Counted from the first letter of the stretch, positions 28,100 through 38,339 are shown. The stretch is DNA of 64,000 bases from Clostridium tunisiense TJ (GCF_000300195.1 NZ_AMQH01000012.1:248001-312000); one strand, 5' to 3'. The notes: generated by a model from the letters alone, not told the origin. A program made the numbers and translations.

Positions 28100-28503
28100 A
28101 AAATTTACTAACACTATTTTTCTCTCTGTTAGAAAAGATTTTAATAGCTCATTATCCATTTCTAATTGCTTGATGCCTTCTTCGAGTGTTTGATACGCAT
28201 GCTCTTGATGTTTTTTCTTTGGTCTACCTTTAGCTTTAGACTTAAGTCTCCTTCATACCTATACTTTCTATATGATCTAAACCAGCCTTCTAATTGAGTA
28301 TCATTCTGAATACCTAACTTGTATAATATTTGTGTTTTAATTACACCTTATTCGAGGAATATTTTAACGCTTTTATTCTTATCTCTAAGGAATAAGTTTT
28401 CATTCCTTTTTTTCATCCATAACAAAAACCGCCTATATTAGATATTCTATCATAGAAGGCTCTTTTATTTCATTGTCTAAAAAATAGGGCCTAGTTCATT
28501 CAA
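28100..28503 (-). mobile_element. Second IS3-family remnant (OrfA, terminal end)
   Basis: The minus strand encodes, with frameshifts, KLGIQNDTQLEGWFRSYRKY, KAKGRPKKKHQEHAYQTLEE and LEMDNELLKSFL, the OrfA of another IS3-group element. A probable terminal repeat TGAACTAGGCCC lies at 28502-28491 on the minus strand. It is broken by the IS3 fragment at 27918-28095, giving three nested element remains in 1.7 kb. Confidence 0.62.
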
Positions 28504-28762
28504 ACGCTACCTTTTTTATTATGAATGTAATTTTAAATTTGATCTAATATTTTTACTTAAGAAACAATGGTATAGTTTGTCAATTGCAAATAGTGATAAA
28601 AATTGTGAGTTTTGATATATATTAAGTATTATTAATATTAGTAATAAAAAGTTAAATTTATGTATCGAAATAATGAAGAAATTGTTACTAAATTATCGTT
28701 ACGTCGCCAAAGAAATTTATGTATACTTAAATAGTAACAAAATATGTAAAAGGAGAGATATT

Positions 28763-31700
28763 ATGAGGAAAATCTACAGATTAATTGCGTGTTTTTTGTT
28801 AGTAACAATATTGACAACTTTCATGCCTATGCAAGTGTTAGCACAAGGTATAAATAGTAAAACTAACAAAATATCAACAGAAGATAAGAATGAAAAAGAA
28901 AATACTTCCTCGATTAGAAAGATTTTAGGAGAGGTAGAAGAGAAACGTGAAAGTAATGTTAAGCACTTTTTAAAAGAAAATGGGACTTATGAAGCTGTTG
29001 TCTATTCACAACCTGTTCATTATTTAGAAGATGGAAAGTGGAAAGATATTGACAATACTCTAATTGAAAATGGAGATATAATAGCAAATTCACAAAACGA
29101 TTTAATGATAAAACTATCAAAAAAATTAGAAGGCAATTTAGTAACAATAAAACAAAAGAATCACGAAATAGGATGGAGTTTAGTTGGTGGAAATGTAACG
29201 AATGCATCCATTGAACCTATTGATTCACAAAAAGTAAAAAATGAGATAAATAAAACAGTAGACACCATATTTAAAAGTAAAAAAGAATTTGAGAAACTAG
29301 AAAATAAAGATAAACAGAACTTAAGAAAGATACTTGAAGAGAATGAAAAAGCTAAAATGATAACTAAAAATCAATCCTCAATGAAGTATAATGATATTTT
29401 TCCAAACGTAGATTTACAATACATTCTTAAGGGACAAAGTTTAAAGGAAAATATAATTATAAATAAGAAGACAAATATTCCAGATATTAAATTTTTATTG
29501 AATTTAAAGAATGTAAACTTAAAAGTTGAGGCTGATAATAGTATTGTTTTTTTCAATGAAAACCAACCATCTCAGACAATTTTCCAAATGGAAGCTCCAT
29601 TTATGTATGATTCAAAAGGAGCTATTAGTAAAAATGTTAATATTAAACTAGAAAAGGAAAAAGATAATTATTTTTTATCATTATTACCTGATGAAAACTG
29701 GTTAAATTCAAAAGATAGGGTTTATCCAATTGTAATAGATCCATATATTATAGCACCACAATATACTATTATGGGCGGATTTGCTTCTAATACTACTCAA
29801 GATAATAAACTTGTTAGTGCATCTCCTATAACGGTAGGTTATGATCCAAAGGCATACTATACTAAAAAAGCATTTATTAAATTACCATTACCAACATTGT
29901 CATCTAGTGATATAGTAACTAAGACTGAGTTGATACTGACTCCAACAGCAAATCCAATTAAATTAGGTTTTGGAGCAATTCCATTGCCTGAACCAGTTAA
30001 AAGTTTTGCATTCCATCTAAATGTAAGGAATGTAACTAGTACTTGGAATTGGGACACAACTGCAATACCTCAGTATGATACAACTACAATTGCTAGCTAT
30101 GCCAATGGTTTTTTTAAGGGCGATGATGGAGTACAAACAGATTCTATAGGTTCATCAACAATACACAAAAGTTCACTATCGCAAGATAATGCATTACTAA
30201 TTGATAATCTTGGATTATCGACATTTGGGCAAGAACCTGTGCCTATAGATATTACAGTTTTAGCAAAAGATTGGTATAATAATAAGAATTACAATGGCAT
30301 AGAGATAGAAAGTAGTGGAACTCTTTGTAGTTTTATTGCGCCAGAAGATCTTTCAGGAGCAAATCCTTATATTACACTAGAGTATATTAATAATTCTGGA
30401 TTAGAAAGTTACTGGACATATCATTCTCAAGAATTGAGCAGAGCTGGGACAGGATACACTAATGATTACACGGGGAATCTTGTGTTTGTTCATGATGATC
30501 TAATGATGAATGGAAATAGATTACCAGTAGATATTAAACACATATATAATGCAAATATCAAAACTAATATCGGTTATGGAATAGGTTGGCGTTTGAATCT
30601 AAATCAAAGGGTAACTGTAGGTTCATCAAATAATTACTCATATATTTATACAGATGAAGATGGTACAAATCATTACATTAAAAATAATAATGGAGTATAT
30701 AATTGTGCTACAAATCCGAGTATTAAATTCACAGTTAATAGTGATGGGACATATGTAATTAATAAAAATAATAATAAGTTAGTGTTTACATCAACAGGTT
30801 ACTTATCAGAAATTGCTGATAATAACGGAAATAAATCTTACCTAACATATAATGGAAATATTTTAAAGTCAATTAAAGATGGTGCGGGAAGAACTGTAAC
30901 ATTTGATACTGATGCTTCAGGAAACCTATTAGGAATTGTTGACCCAAGTGGAAGAAGGACAAGCTTTCAATATACTAATGGACTACTAAAAAATATAACT
31001 TATTCTGATGGCAAACAATCAACTTATACCTATGATACATCACATAATTTATTAACTGCCCAAAACTATGATGGTCTCAAATTGTCATACACTTATAGTA
31101 TCGGATATGGTACTCACATAGCTAGTGTAAATGTGTCAAATGGTAGCACTATAGGAAAACAATTAAACATGACATATGGTTATAATACTACTATTTTTAC
31201 TGATGCTATTAAAAGAAAAACAATATATCAATTTAATATGAGTGGCAACACTACTTGTGTAATTGATGAGGAAGGAAAAGCACAATACTACCAATATAAT
31301 AGTTCAACAGACAGTAATGCAGTTACTTTAAGCTCTACAGCGAATAAAACTATTGTAAACCATATTCTAAATCATAGTATTGAAACTGGTGACAGTTGGA
31401 CAATCAATAATGGCACGTTAATATCTTCAGGTTCCAATACCTTTGCAACAGATGATAAGTATTATGGAACCAAGTCTCTTAAGATAATAGAAACAAATGC
31501 CCAAAATAGACGTGAATTTAGCCAACAGGTATCACTAATTAAGGGGAAATCCTATACCTTGTCTGGTTATATAAAAACAAAGGATGTAAACCTAACAACT
31601 TTAAATAATGGTGGCGCATCATTATGTGTTACTTATAAAGATTTAAATGGATTAAATAAAATTGCTAGAACAAAATTTGTGTCAGGAAATAATGCTTGGG

Positions 31701-34700
31701 ATAGATATGAGACGAATTTTACATTACCTTCTGATGCATTATCTAGCACAGTTTCAGTTTTAGCAGAATTTCAAGGGGCAACTGGTACTGCATATTTTGA
31801 TAATCTACAATTAGAAGAAGGTTTAGTTTCAAATAGATATAACTTGGTTGAAAATTGTGATTTTAACTATGGTTCTTTAACACCTAACTATTGGGTTAAG
31901 AAAATGCAATGTGATGCAAATGATAAAATTATATCCTTAAGTGGACAATCTCCACAAGCCTTAAGTCAAAATAATTTTAGAATGAATGGAAACTATGCGA
32001 CTGGTAAGCAACTTACACAAACTATAAATGTAAGTGGAAAAGTTGGAGAGAAGTTTGTTGTAGGAGGATGGGCAAAGGGAAAACCGGTAAGCAGTCCAAG
32101 TGCTCAATTTCATCTTAGTATTGGAATGCGTTATATTGATGGTACTTATGGATTTAAATATGTAAATTTCAATAAAGATTACAATGAATGGCAATATGCA
32201 TCTGATATGATGACAGCGGAAAAAGATTTTACCTCTGTTGATGTTACTTTAAACTACTCATCAAACGAAAATACAGCATATTTTGATGGAATTCAATTAT
32301 ATAAAGAAGACTTTGGAACTAAATATGCTTATGATACAAATGGTAATTTAACTAATGTTGTTGATGTTACAAATCAAGCTACTCAATATGAATATACAAA
32401 TAATGACTTGACAAAGGTAACTGAAAATGGTGTTTCAATATCTGCAAATTACGATGCAAATCATAATTTATTAAGTGTACAATCGACAGAAAATGTTGTT
32501 AGTTCTTTCACTTATGATAGTTATGGTAATATGCTAACAACAAAAGTTGGAAATGATACATTATTCACTTTAGACTCAAGCACTTATACTACAAATGGTA
32601 ACTATATCAAGACAAGTACAGATAGCTCAGGAAATACTACAACCTATAATTACAATGAAATTAAGGGTGTTTTAGACACTGTTATTAATGCTAAAAATGA
32701 GGTTGAAAACTATAGTTATGATAATATGGATAAACTTATTTCTGTAAACAAAACAGTAGGAAATAAGATAATCACAAATTCCTATGGGTATGAAAATGAT
32801 AGGCTAAAAACTATAAGTCATAATAATTTTAATTACAACTTTGGATATGATCCTTTCGGGAATAATACCTCAATATCAGTGGGAAACCAGAATATTATTA
32901 ACAATATATTCGATAGTAATACAGGTAGAATTTTAGAATCCACTTATGGAAATGGGAACAAGGTATCCTATAGTTATGATATTGTTGATAGGATTACATC
33001 AAGGAAATACAATGGGGTTGAGAAATTTAAATATGAATATGATTCCTATGGAAATATTGCATTGCTTCAGGATATAGAAAGTGGTATAAAGTATAAATAT
33101 ACCTATGATTTATCAAATAGACCTATAAAGAAAAACGATTCGTTAGGGAATTCTACTATCTACAGCTATATTACAAGTAGTGGAGATAAAAAAATTACTG
33201 AAGTAGTAAATGGTCAAACTTTTGAAACAAATTATAAGTTTAATAATGATAATAAACCTAGTAATGTAACATACAATAGGAACTCCACTAATGCTGTATC
33301 TTATGAATACGATATTCTAGGTAGAAAATTAAGAAATGTTGTTAATACTGGAAGTACAACTTTTAACACAAATTTTGAATATACGCAAGGTGTAAATGGA
33401 GTTACTACTGATAAAATATCAAAGGTTATTAATAATGGTGAGGCCATTGAATACACCTATGATAAAAACAATAATATAGATACTGTAATTTGTGGTGATA
33501 AGAAAATTAAATATTATTATGATGAATTAAATCAGCTAATTAGAGAGGACAACCAAGTACTAAATAAAACTATAACCTATAGTTATGATGGTGGAGGAAA
33601 TCTAATTAATAAAATCGAATATGCTTATACTTCAACATCGCCAATAAGTCCTCTTAAAAATTTTGTATATAGTTATAGTGATACTAATTGGAAAGATAAA
33701 CTTACTTCATTTGATGGAAAAAATATTTCTTATGATTCAATAGGAAATCCACTTACTTATGATGGATATAACTTTATCTGGGAAGAAGGAAGACAACTAA
33801 AAGCACTTTCAAAATCTGGATTAAATATATCCTATAAATATAATGATAGTGGTATCAGAACCGAAAAAAGTGTAAATGGTGTAATTACTAAGTTCCATTT
33901 GGATGGAGACAAAGTAACCTATGAGTTAAAAGGAAATGAGGGTATTTACTACACTTACGACAGTGAAGATAAACTTATAAGTATGAATTATAAAGGTCAA
34001 GAATACTATTATATTCGAAACAATCAAGAGGATATTATAAGATTATTTGATGGAACAGGAAATAAAGTTGCATCATATGTTTATGATTCATGGGGTAAAC
34101 TTATAAACATTAAGGACCAAAATGGTATCGATGTAACAAATAATTCTGAGCATGTAGGTAATAAGAACCCGTATAGATATAGAGGATATAGATATGATAC
34201 CGAGACTGGGTTGTATTATTTGCAGAGTAGGTATTATAATCCGGAGTGGGGGAGGTTTGTTAATGCGGATGATGCACAAATCCTTAAACTAATGCAGGGG
34301 CAATTACACGGAGCGAATATGTTTGCGTACTGCTTTAATAATCCTGTGATGGGTAGTGACCCTGAGGGGTATGCTTGGTGGAATGATACCCGGAACTATT
34401 TAAGGTCGAGGGATTTTGTTTCAGGGGTCATTAACTTTGCGCTCGGCGTTATATTTGGAGGTGTTGTCGGTGGAGGAATTATTAAAGCGTTGAAAAAAAG
34501 AGTAGCGCAACAAGGTAGAGCAGCAGCAAAGGAATATCTTTCATATGAGTTGCGTCGTCAATTAAAGAAATCATCACTTAAAGCAACAACTCAAGTTGCA
34601 ATAGTTTCTGGCGCTATAAAACTCGTAGATATGTTGAATAATATACTTAATCCGGGAGGCTGGATTTTTGATAACTGGCTAGATAGAGATCGTAACGGCT

Positions 34701-34711
34701 TGTTAGATTAA
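28763..34711 (+). CDS. Secreted RHS/YD-repeat polymorphic toxin (WapA-like)
   Basis: 1982 residues from ATG 28763 behind AAAAGGAGAG; an upstream in-frame ATG (28673) has no site. A signal peptide (IYRLIACFLLVTILTTF ... VLAQG) ends near residue 28. Then come a Lys/Glu-rich helical stretch, a DNRLRE-like domain (about 310-560, starting near VYPIVIDPYIIAP), early YD repeats, two carbohydrate-binding-like beta domains (about 860-1190, TAYFDNLQLEEG, TAYFDGIQLY), more than 20 YD repeats, and the RHS core (NPYRYRGYRYDTETGLYYLQ near 1800). The last 120 residues after DPEGYAW are the variable tip, with a glycine-rich hydrophobic helix (FALGVIFGGVVGGGIIKAL) and a basic region, activity unknown. The protein presumably delivers the tip to neighbouring cells; a small gene at 34762 is the likely immunity partner. 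DNA from about 34160 to 34480 has higher GC than the repeats, which suggests tip exchange. Confidence 0.9.
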   Translation: MRKIYRLIACFLLVTILTTFMPMQVLAQGINSKTNKISTEDKNEKENTSSIRKILGEVEEKRESNVKHFLKENGTYEAVVYSQPVHYLEDGKWKDIDNTLIENGDIIANSQNDLMIKLSKKLEGNLVTIKQKNHEIGWSLVGGNVTNASIEPIDSQKVKNEINKTVDTIFKSKKEFEKLENKDKQNLRKILEENEKAKMITKNQSSMKYNDIFPNVDLQYILKGQSLKENIIINKKTNIPDIKFLLNLKNVNLKVEADNSIVFFNENQPSQTIFQMEAPFMYDSKGAISKNVNIKLEKEKDNYFLSLLPDENWLNSKDRVYPIVIDPYIIAPQYTIMGGFASNTTQDNKLVSASPITVGYDPKAYYTKKAFIKLPLPTLSSSDIVTKTELILTPTANPIKLGFGAIPLPEPVKSFAFHLNVRNVTSTWNWDTTAIPQYDTTTIASYANGFFKGDDGVQTDSIGSSTIHKSSLSQDNALLIDNLGLSTFGQEPVPIDITVLAKDWYNNKNYNGIEIESSGTLCSFIAPEDLSGANPYITLEYINNSGLESYWTYHSQELSRAGTGYTNDYTGNLVFVHDDLMMNGNRLPVDIKHIYNANIKTNIGYGIGWRLNLNQRVTVGSSNNYSYIYTDEDGTNHYIKNNNGVYNCATNPSIKFTVNSDGTYVINKNNNKLVFTSTGYLSEIADNNGNKSYLTYNGNILKSIKDGAGRTVTFDTDASGNLLGIVDPSGRRTSFQYTNGLLKNITYSDGKQSTYTYDTSHNLLTAQNYDGLKLSYTYSIGYGTHIASVNVSNGSTIGKQLNMTYGYNTTIFTDAIKRKTIYQFNMSGNTTCVIDEEGKAQYYQYNSSTDSNAVTLSSTANKTIVNHILNHSIETGDSWTINNGTLISSGSNTFATDDKYYGTKSLKIIETNAQNRREFSQQVSLIKGKSYTLSGYIKTKDVNLTTLNNGGASLCVTYKDLNGLNKIARTKFVSGNNAWDRYETNFTLPSDALSSTVSVLAEFQGATGTAYFDNLQLEEGLVSNRYNLVENCDFNYGSLTPNYWVKKMQCDANDKIISLSGQSPQALSQNNFRMNGNYATGKQLTQTINVSGKVGEKFVVGGWAKGKPVSSPSAQFHLSIGMRYIDGTYGFKYVNFNKDYNEWQYASDMMTAEKDFTSVDVTLNYSSNENTAYFDGIQLYKEDFGTKYAYDTNGNLTNVVDVTNQATQYEYTNNDLTKVTENGVSISANYDANHNLLSVQSTENVVSSFTYDSYGNMLTTKVGNDTLFTLDSSTYTTNGNYIKTSTDSSGNTTTYNYNEIKGVLDTVINAKNEVENYSYDNMDKLISVNKTVGNKIITNSYGYENDRLKTISHNNFNYNFGYDPFGNNTSISVGNQNIINNIFDSNTGRILESTYGNGNKVSYSYDIVDRITSRKYNGVEKFKYEYDSYGNIALLQDIESGIKYKYTYDLSNRPIKKNDSLGNSTIYSYITSSGDKKITEVVNGQTFETNYKFNNDNKPSNVTYNRNSTNAVSYEYDILGRKLRNVVNTGSTTFNTNFEYTQGVNGVTTDKISKVINNGEAIEYTYDKNNNIDTVICGDKKIKYYYDELNQLIREDNQVLNKTITYSYDGGGNLINKIEYAYTSTSPISPLKNFVYSYSDTNWKDKLTSFDGKNISYDSIGNPLTYDGYNFIWEEGRQLKALSKSGLNISYKYNDSGIRTEKSVNGVITKFHLDGDKVTYELKGNEGIYYTYDSEDKLISMNYKGQEYYYIRNNQEDIIRLFDGTGNKVASYVYDSWGKLINIKDQNGIDVTNNSEHVGNKNPYRYRGYRYDTETGLYYLQSRYYNPEWGRFVNADDAQILKLMQGQLHGANMFAYCFNNPVMGSDPEGYAWWNDTRNYLRSRDFVSGVINFALGVIFGGVVGGGIIKALKKRVAQQGRAAAKEYLSYELRRQLKKSSLKATTQVAIVSGAIKLVDMLNNILNPGGWIFDNWLDRDRNGLLD

Positions 34712-34761
34712 TTTTTATATTCAATAATTAGTTTATGTGTAAAGGAGAGTTTATACTAATT

Positions 34762-34932
34762 ATGAAAATCACATTTAAACAATTAATAAAATATGCTCTT
34801 TTTGTAATAATTCTTTTTGCTGTATGGGTAAGTATTGATTATCTAGTAGGCAAACCTATTGGTTTTAAGAGTATTATTACATTTGTTGCTGCCTTGTTAG
34901 TTAGTGCAATTGTAGTTAAAAAAAATCAATAA
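34762..34932 (+). CDS. Small membrane protein, candidate RHS immunity protein
   Basis: 56 residues with two hydrophobic helices (YALFVIILFAVWVSIDYLVG and ITFVAALLVSAIVV). ATG 34762 is 14 bases after AAGGAG; an alternative ATG at 34735 precedes that site. It follows the RHS toxin stop by 50 bases and its likely partner has a hydrophobic tip, so a membrane-located immunity protein is a reasonable inference. Not recognised by family. Confidence 0.6.
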   Translation: MKITFKQLIKYALFVIILFAVWVSIDYLVGKPIGFKSIITFVAALLVSAIVVKKNQ

Positions 34933-34943
34933 TATACAAGCAT

Positions 34944-35737
34944 AATGACAGCGGTGTAAGGACACTAAAAACAGTCGAGAGTGTTACAACTAATTATCAT
35001 TTGGTAATCAATAAAATAACCTATGAGAGTATTACTGCTGGGATACTACACTTACGATAATTCAAATAAGTTGTTAACTATGAGCTTAAATGGTGCAGAA
35101 TACTACTATATAATAAATGCCAAAGGGATGTTATTGGACTATTTAATAGTGCAGGCTAAGATGTAGTTTCATATATCTATTATTCTTGGGATAAGCTAAT
35201 ATCCATAGATGGAGCTTTGTAGGATAGCGTAAGAATAAAGAATCCATGTAACTACCGATGGTATAGGTATAATACTGAGACTGGATTGTACTACTTGAAT
35301 TCAAGATATTATAATCCTGAGTGGGGTAGATTTACCAATGCTGATGCTGTAGGGATTTTAAAGATGATACAAGGACAATTAGGTGTGGTAATTTATTTGT
35401 TTATTGCTTGAAAAATCCTATTAATATGGAAGATTCGACAGGATATCTTCCTTGGTATAAACATGTATACTATGCGCTTACAACCATTGATGTAATACTT
35501 ATGTATCTACGTATAGTGAAAGGATTTTATTGGATCACGGTCAGCTTAAAGTATACAATAATGGCCAGTGTTCTTTCTGCTAAAATATCTTTAGCAGCGG
35601 GTCAATTTTTGCTAGCTGTTACAAATATAGTAACAGTTATTGGATTAGCTGGCAGTATCCCTAGGTTATATCTGGACTACTTAAGGCCTCTATATTATCA
35701 TATCGTGAGAGTTAATCCATGGCATAGATGTAGATTG
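34944..35737 (+). pseudogene. Decayed second RHS core with alternative tip
   Basis: RHS homology resumes 11 bases after the candidate immunity gene: GVRTLKTVESVTTNYHLV, then YYYIINAKGDVIGLFNSAG with frameshifts and stops, then YRYNTETGLYYLNSRYYNPE (about 35270-35325) and RFTNADAVGILKMIQGQL. The tip is still readable in the frame open from 35408 (STGYLPWYKHVYYALTTIDV, with hydrophobic FYWITVSLKYTIMASVLSA) until ISL3 transposase sequence takes over near 35738. This is a displaced orphan toxin module of the kind found behind active RHS genes. Confidence 0.75.
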
Positions 35738-36452
35738 TCAAGTAAAACTGACCCCTTTTTAAGATCATACCCTAATTTAGAAATAGTATCTAGAGATGGC
35801 TCTCAGACATATGTTGCAGCTATAAGACAAGCGCACCCAAAAGTTATTCAAATAAGTGATAGATTTTATCTATTAAAGAATTTAACAGATTACTGCAAAA
35901 GTATTATCACTAAAACTTTATTTTAAAAATATTGAAGAGTCTTTAAGGGCCACCTGATATACTGGCTCAGCCTCTGCTATTCGCATGTATACCACAAGAA
36001 AAAGACGACTAATACAAGAAACACATGAATCAGAAAATGATAATTATAAATTCATTGAGCGTAAAAATCTTATAAAACTCTTGTACAAGCCTATAAATAA
36101 GGTTAAAGAACTATCACCTGGAATACTGAATAGAGTAATAGATGAATATCCAGTTTTATCTAGCATTTATACAATTTTTCAAAAATTTAAAGAAGCTTTA
36201 TTTAGCAAAAATCCAGAAACTCTAAATAATTGGATAAAAGAAGTAAAGCTTCTTAATATTTTAGATATTAATAGTTTTATTAATGGAATTGAAAATGACA
36301 TTGAAGGAGTTGAAAATTCCATTATTTATGAATATAGTAATGGATTAGCTGAAGGCAAGGTTAATAAGATTAAAGTTATCAAAAGAATAATGTATGGAAG
36401 ATGTAAATTTGAGACATTAAGAAACACCGTTCTTTCCTTAGAGAATTCTTGA
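35738..36452 (+). pseudogene. ISL3-family transposase remnant
   Basis: Part one, in frame with the RHS tip up to the TAA at 35924-35926, reads LEIVSRDGSQTYVAAIRQAH and QISDRFYLLKNLTDYCKSI, the DDE region of ISL3-type transposases. Part two is a separate frame, 35985-36452, with LSPGILNRVIDEYPVLSSIY, KNPETLNNWIKEVKLLN and EYSNGLAEGKVNKIKVIKRI, the family's C-terminal signature. The N-terminal zinc-finger half is missing and a frameshift lies between 35926 and 35985. The fragment at 14603-14740 comes from a close relative. Confidence 0.8.
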
Positions 36453-36511
36453 AATTCAACTATCTCTGGAAAGAACCCAAGAGAAACAGCAATTTGAAGG
36501 GGGAATAATTT

Positions 36512-36970
36512 ATGGAGATAGTTAAGTTTAATTTAAAGGATAAAAATGAATTATTAGAGTTAGATAAAGAGTGTTTTGGAGTAAATAGCTGGGATAATGA
36601 ATTATGGCAAACAATTTTAGGGGATTTAGAACATAATATTATTTATTTAGTAAAACAAAATACTGAATTAATTGCATACTTAATGATATACAACTGGGGA
36701 AAAGAAAAAAATTACGTTAAAATTACTAATATAGGAACTAAAAGTTCTTTTAGAGGACAAAAATTAGCTCATAAATTATTTGAAACAATGATAAATGAGA
36801 TGAAAAAAGAAGGAATGAAGGATTTTAGAGGAGAGACAAGAGTTACAAACTATCCAATGCAAAAAGTATTTAGTGATTTTGATTTCAGAAATGTAGAAAC
36901 TTTTAAGGGATATTATGATAACCCTACTGAAGATGCACTGAGATATCATTTAAGTATACAAATGTGTTAA
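36512..36970 (+). CDS. GNAT-family acetyltransferase
   Basis: 152 residues, complete small GNAT domain. The acetyl-CoA loop is in KSSFRGQKLAHKLFETMINE (R-G-Q-K-L-A in place of the usual RxxGxG/A), after beta strands VKITNIGT. C-terminal part KVFSDFDFRNVETFKGYY. It resembles RimI-like enzymes, but the substrate is unknown. ATG 36512 follows AAGGGGG by 8 bases. It is the first of four small GNAT genes between 36.5 and 42.6 kb and ends the toxin island; composite repeat copy A follows. Confidence 0.85.
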   Translation: MEIVKFNLKDKNELLELDKECFGVNSWDNELWQTILGDLEHNIIYLVKQNTELIAYLMIYNWGKEKNYVKITNIGTKSSFRGQKLAHKLFETMINEMKKEGMKDFRGETRVTNYPMQKVFSDFDFRNVETFKGYYDNPTEDALRYHLSIQMC

Positions 36971-37100
36971 TAAATTTCCAATTTCAAGAGTTGGAGTATT
37001 TGGTTTTAACTTTTCCTTGTTTTTTTAATATACACTTAATGGCATCCTATTAATGTAATGGGTGCTGTATATAAACTTGACTAATGAGAAAATTTAAGCA

Positions 37101-37370
37101 GCCACTAAGAAAAAGATATCCAAGCATCTTAAGCGCTAGGACACTTTTTCTTAGTGGCTTATTTTTGTGTTTCTTAAAACTTAAACTCAACTAATAGGTA
37201 GACAATTCCTAGCTATAGCTTTCACCAACTTTAAGTCTTAGCTGTAAATTGTCTTTGATTTAATTTTTATGAAAATGATGAGAAGTTACAGGTATATTAT
37301 CACAGTAATTATATGGTAAAATAGTATTAAAGAGGAGCTGTAGAAGAGTTTATTTAAGGCCGAACTTGTA
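37101..37370 (+). repeat. Composite intergenic repeat, copy A
   Basis: Hairpin 1: GCCACTAAGAAAAAG (37101-37115) with CTTTTTCTTAGTGGC (37144-37158), perfect 15 bp, followed by TTATTTTTG. Conserved linker CAACTAATAGGTAG. Hairpin 2: AGACAATT (37200-37207) with AATTGTCT (37247-37254), with inner AGCT/AGCT and the loop AGCTTTCACC. Promoter-like module ATCACAGTAATTATATGG and extended -10 TGGTAAAAT (37314-37322). Conserved tail TTTAAGGCCGAACTTGTA. Hairpin 1 can terminate the GNAT gene and the -10 can start the lipoprotein gene 91 bases on. Confidence 0.85.
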
Positions 37371-37413
37371 GAATTTCGATTAATAACAAAATTTAAATTA
37401 TTGGAGGAGCAAA

Positions 37414-38130
37414 ATGAGAAAATGGGTTATATTTATTTGTCTATTATCAGCAGTGCTCATTTTATGGGGATGTAATTCAAGTGTAGGTAATTCCCCTAAT
37501 TCTTCAGAAGTTACAATAAATAAGGATAAAAAGATAGAGGTATTTCTCCCAAAATTATGGGATGCTTACAGCTCTGTATATGAGCATTGGAATGAGTTAA
37601 ATCTTGATAAAATTACCCTTATGGATAAACCGATTTTAGGATCCAGCGATATTGAAGCTATGGATAATAATACGTTAAAGACAAAAAAGAATTTTATAAT
37701 AGTTAATGGGACTGGCTTAGAAGATGCATTAATATATAGTGATAAACGGGATGGAGTTTTAAAATTTGAATACAAGGGAGAAGAATATAAAATTGATAGT
37801 AAATCACCTGAGTTATTCTATAATTACACTATTTACGATATATGTGTAGTAAAAAAAGGTGATAATAATTTTCTTGTTAAGCAAAGGGATTTTAAGAAGG
37901 AAAAAGATGCTGATCGTAATGAGCTTTCAGGAATAGAGTACAAGAAGGGGATAATTGGAATACCCTATGTCATTGTTGTGGATGGTAAAAAAACTGAACT
38001 AGGTATTTTAAAGGTTGATGATGCTGAATTTGCTGTTCCAAGGGTTATGGATTCATGGACGTATATGGGACCACCTGAAGGAATAATTAATAGGTTTGCT
38101 GAAGGAAAAAATTTAAAAGTCCAGGATTAG
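37414..38130 (+). CDS. Lipoprotein of unknown function
   Basis: 238 residues with a clear lipoprotein signal: basic MRKW, hydrophobic VIFICLLSAVLILWG and the lipobox Cys at residue 20 (LWGC), so the mature protein is tethered outside the membrane. The rest (KIEVFLPKLWDAYSSVYEHW ... PEGIINRFAEGKNLKVQD) has no family I recognise. ATG 37414 follows GGAGGAG. Expression probably depends on the promoter module of repeat copy A. Its last 55 codons plus downstream DNA are duplicated at 26031-26349. Confidence 0.8.
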   Translation: MRKWVIFICLLSAVLILWGCNSSVGNSPNSSEVTINKDKKIEVFLPKLWDAYSSVYEHWNELNLDKITLMDKPILGSSDIEAMDNNTLKTKKNFIIVNGTGLEDALIYSDKRDGVLKFEYKGEEYKIDSKSPELFYNYTIYDICVVKKGDNNFLVKQRDFKKEKDADRNELSGIEYKKGIIGIPYVIVVDGKKTELGILKVDDAEFAVPRVMDSWTYMGPPEGIINRFAEGKNLKVQD

Positions 38131-38283
38131 GTTCATCAAGGTACAGCTATTAGATGGAAATCATTTTGATTGATATACCTATAAACTATATGATTAACAT
38201 AGTTACGATAACTTGTTACAAAGAAGTAATCATAATTTTTGTAAGTGGGTGTAATTAGGGGTAAGGGTTAGGACAACATTGTA
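37966..38283 (+). repeat. Duplicated segment, copy 2 (intact lipoprotein context)
   Basis: Partner of 26031-26349. Here the segment is in its native place, running from codon 185 of the lipoprotein through 150 bases of non-coding DNA. Confidence 0.85.
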
Positions 38284-38339
38284 AAAAATTGTGACTAAAT
38301 AGTAGTTTATGGAATTTCTATTATACGAGGGGGGAAGTA

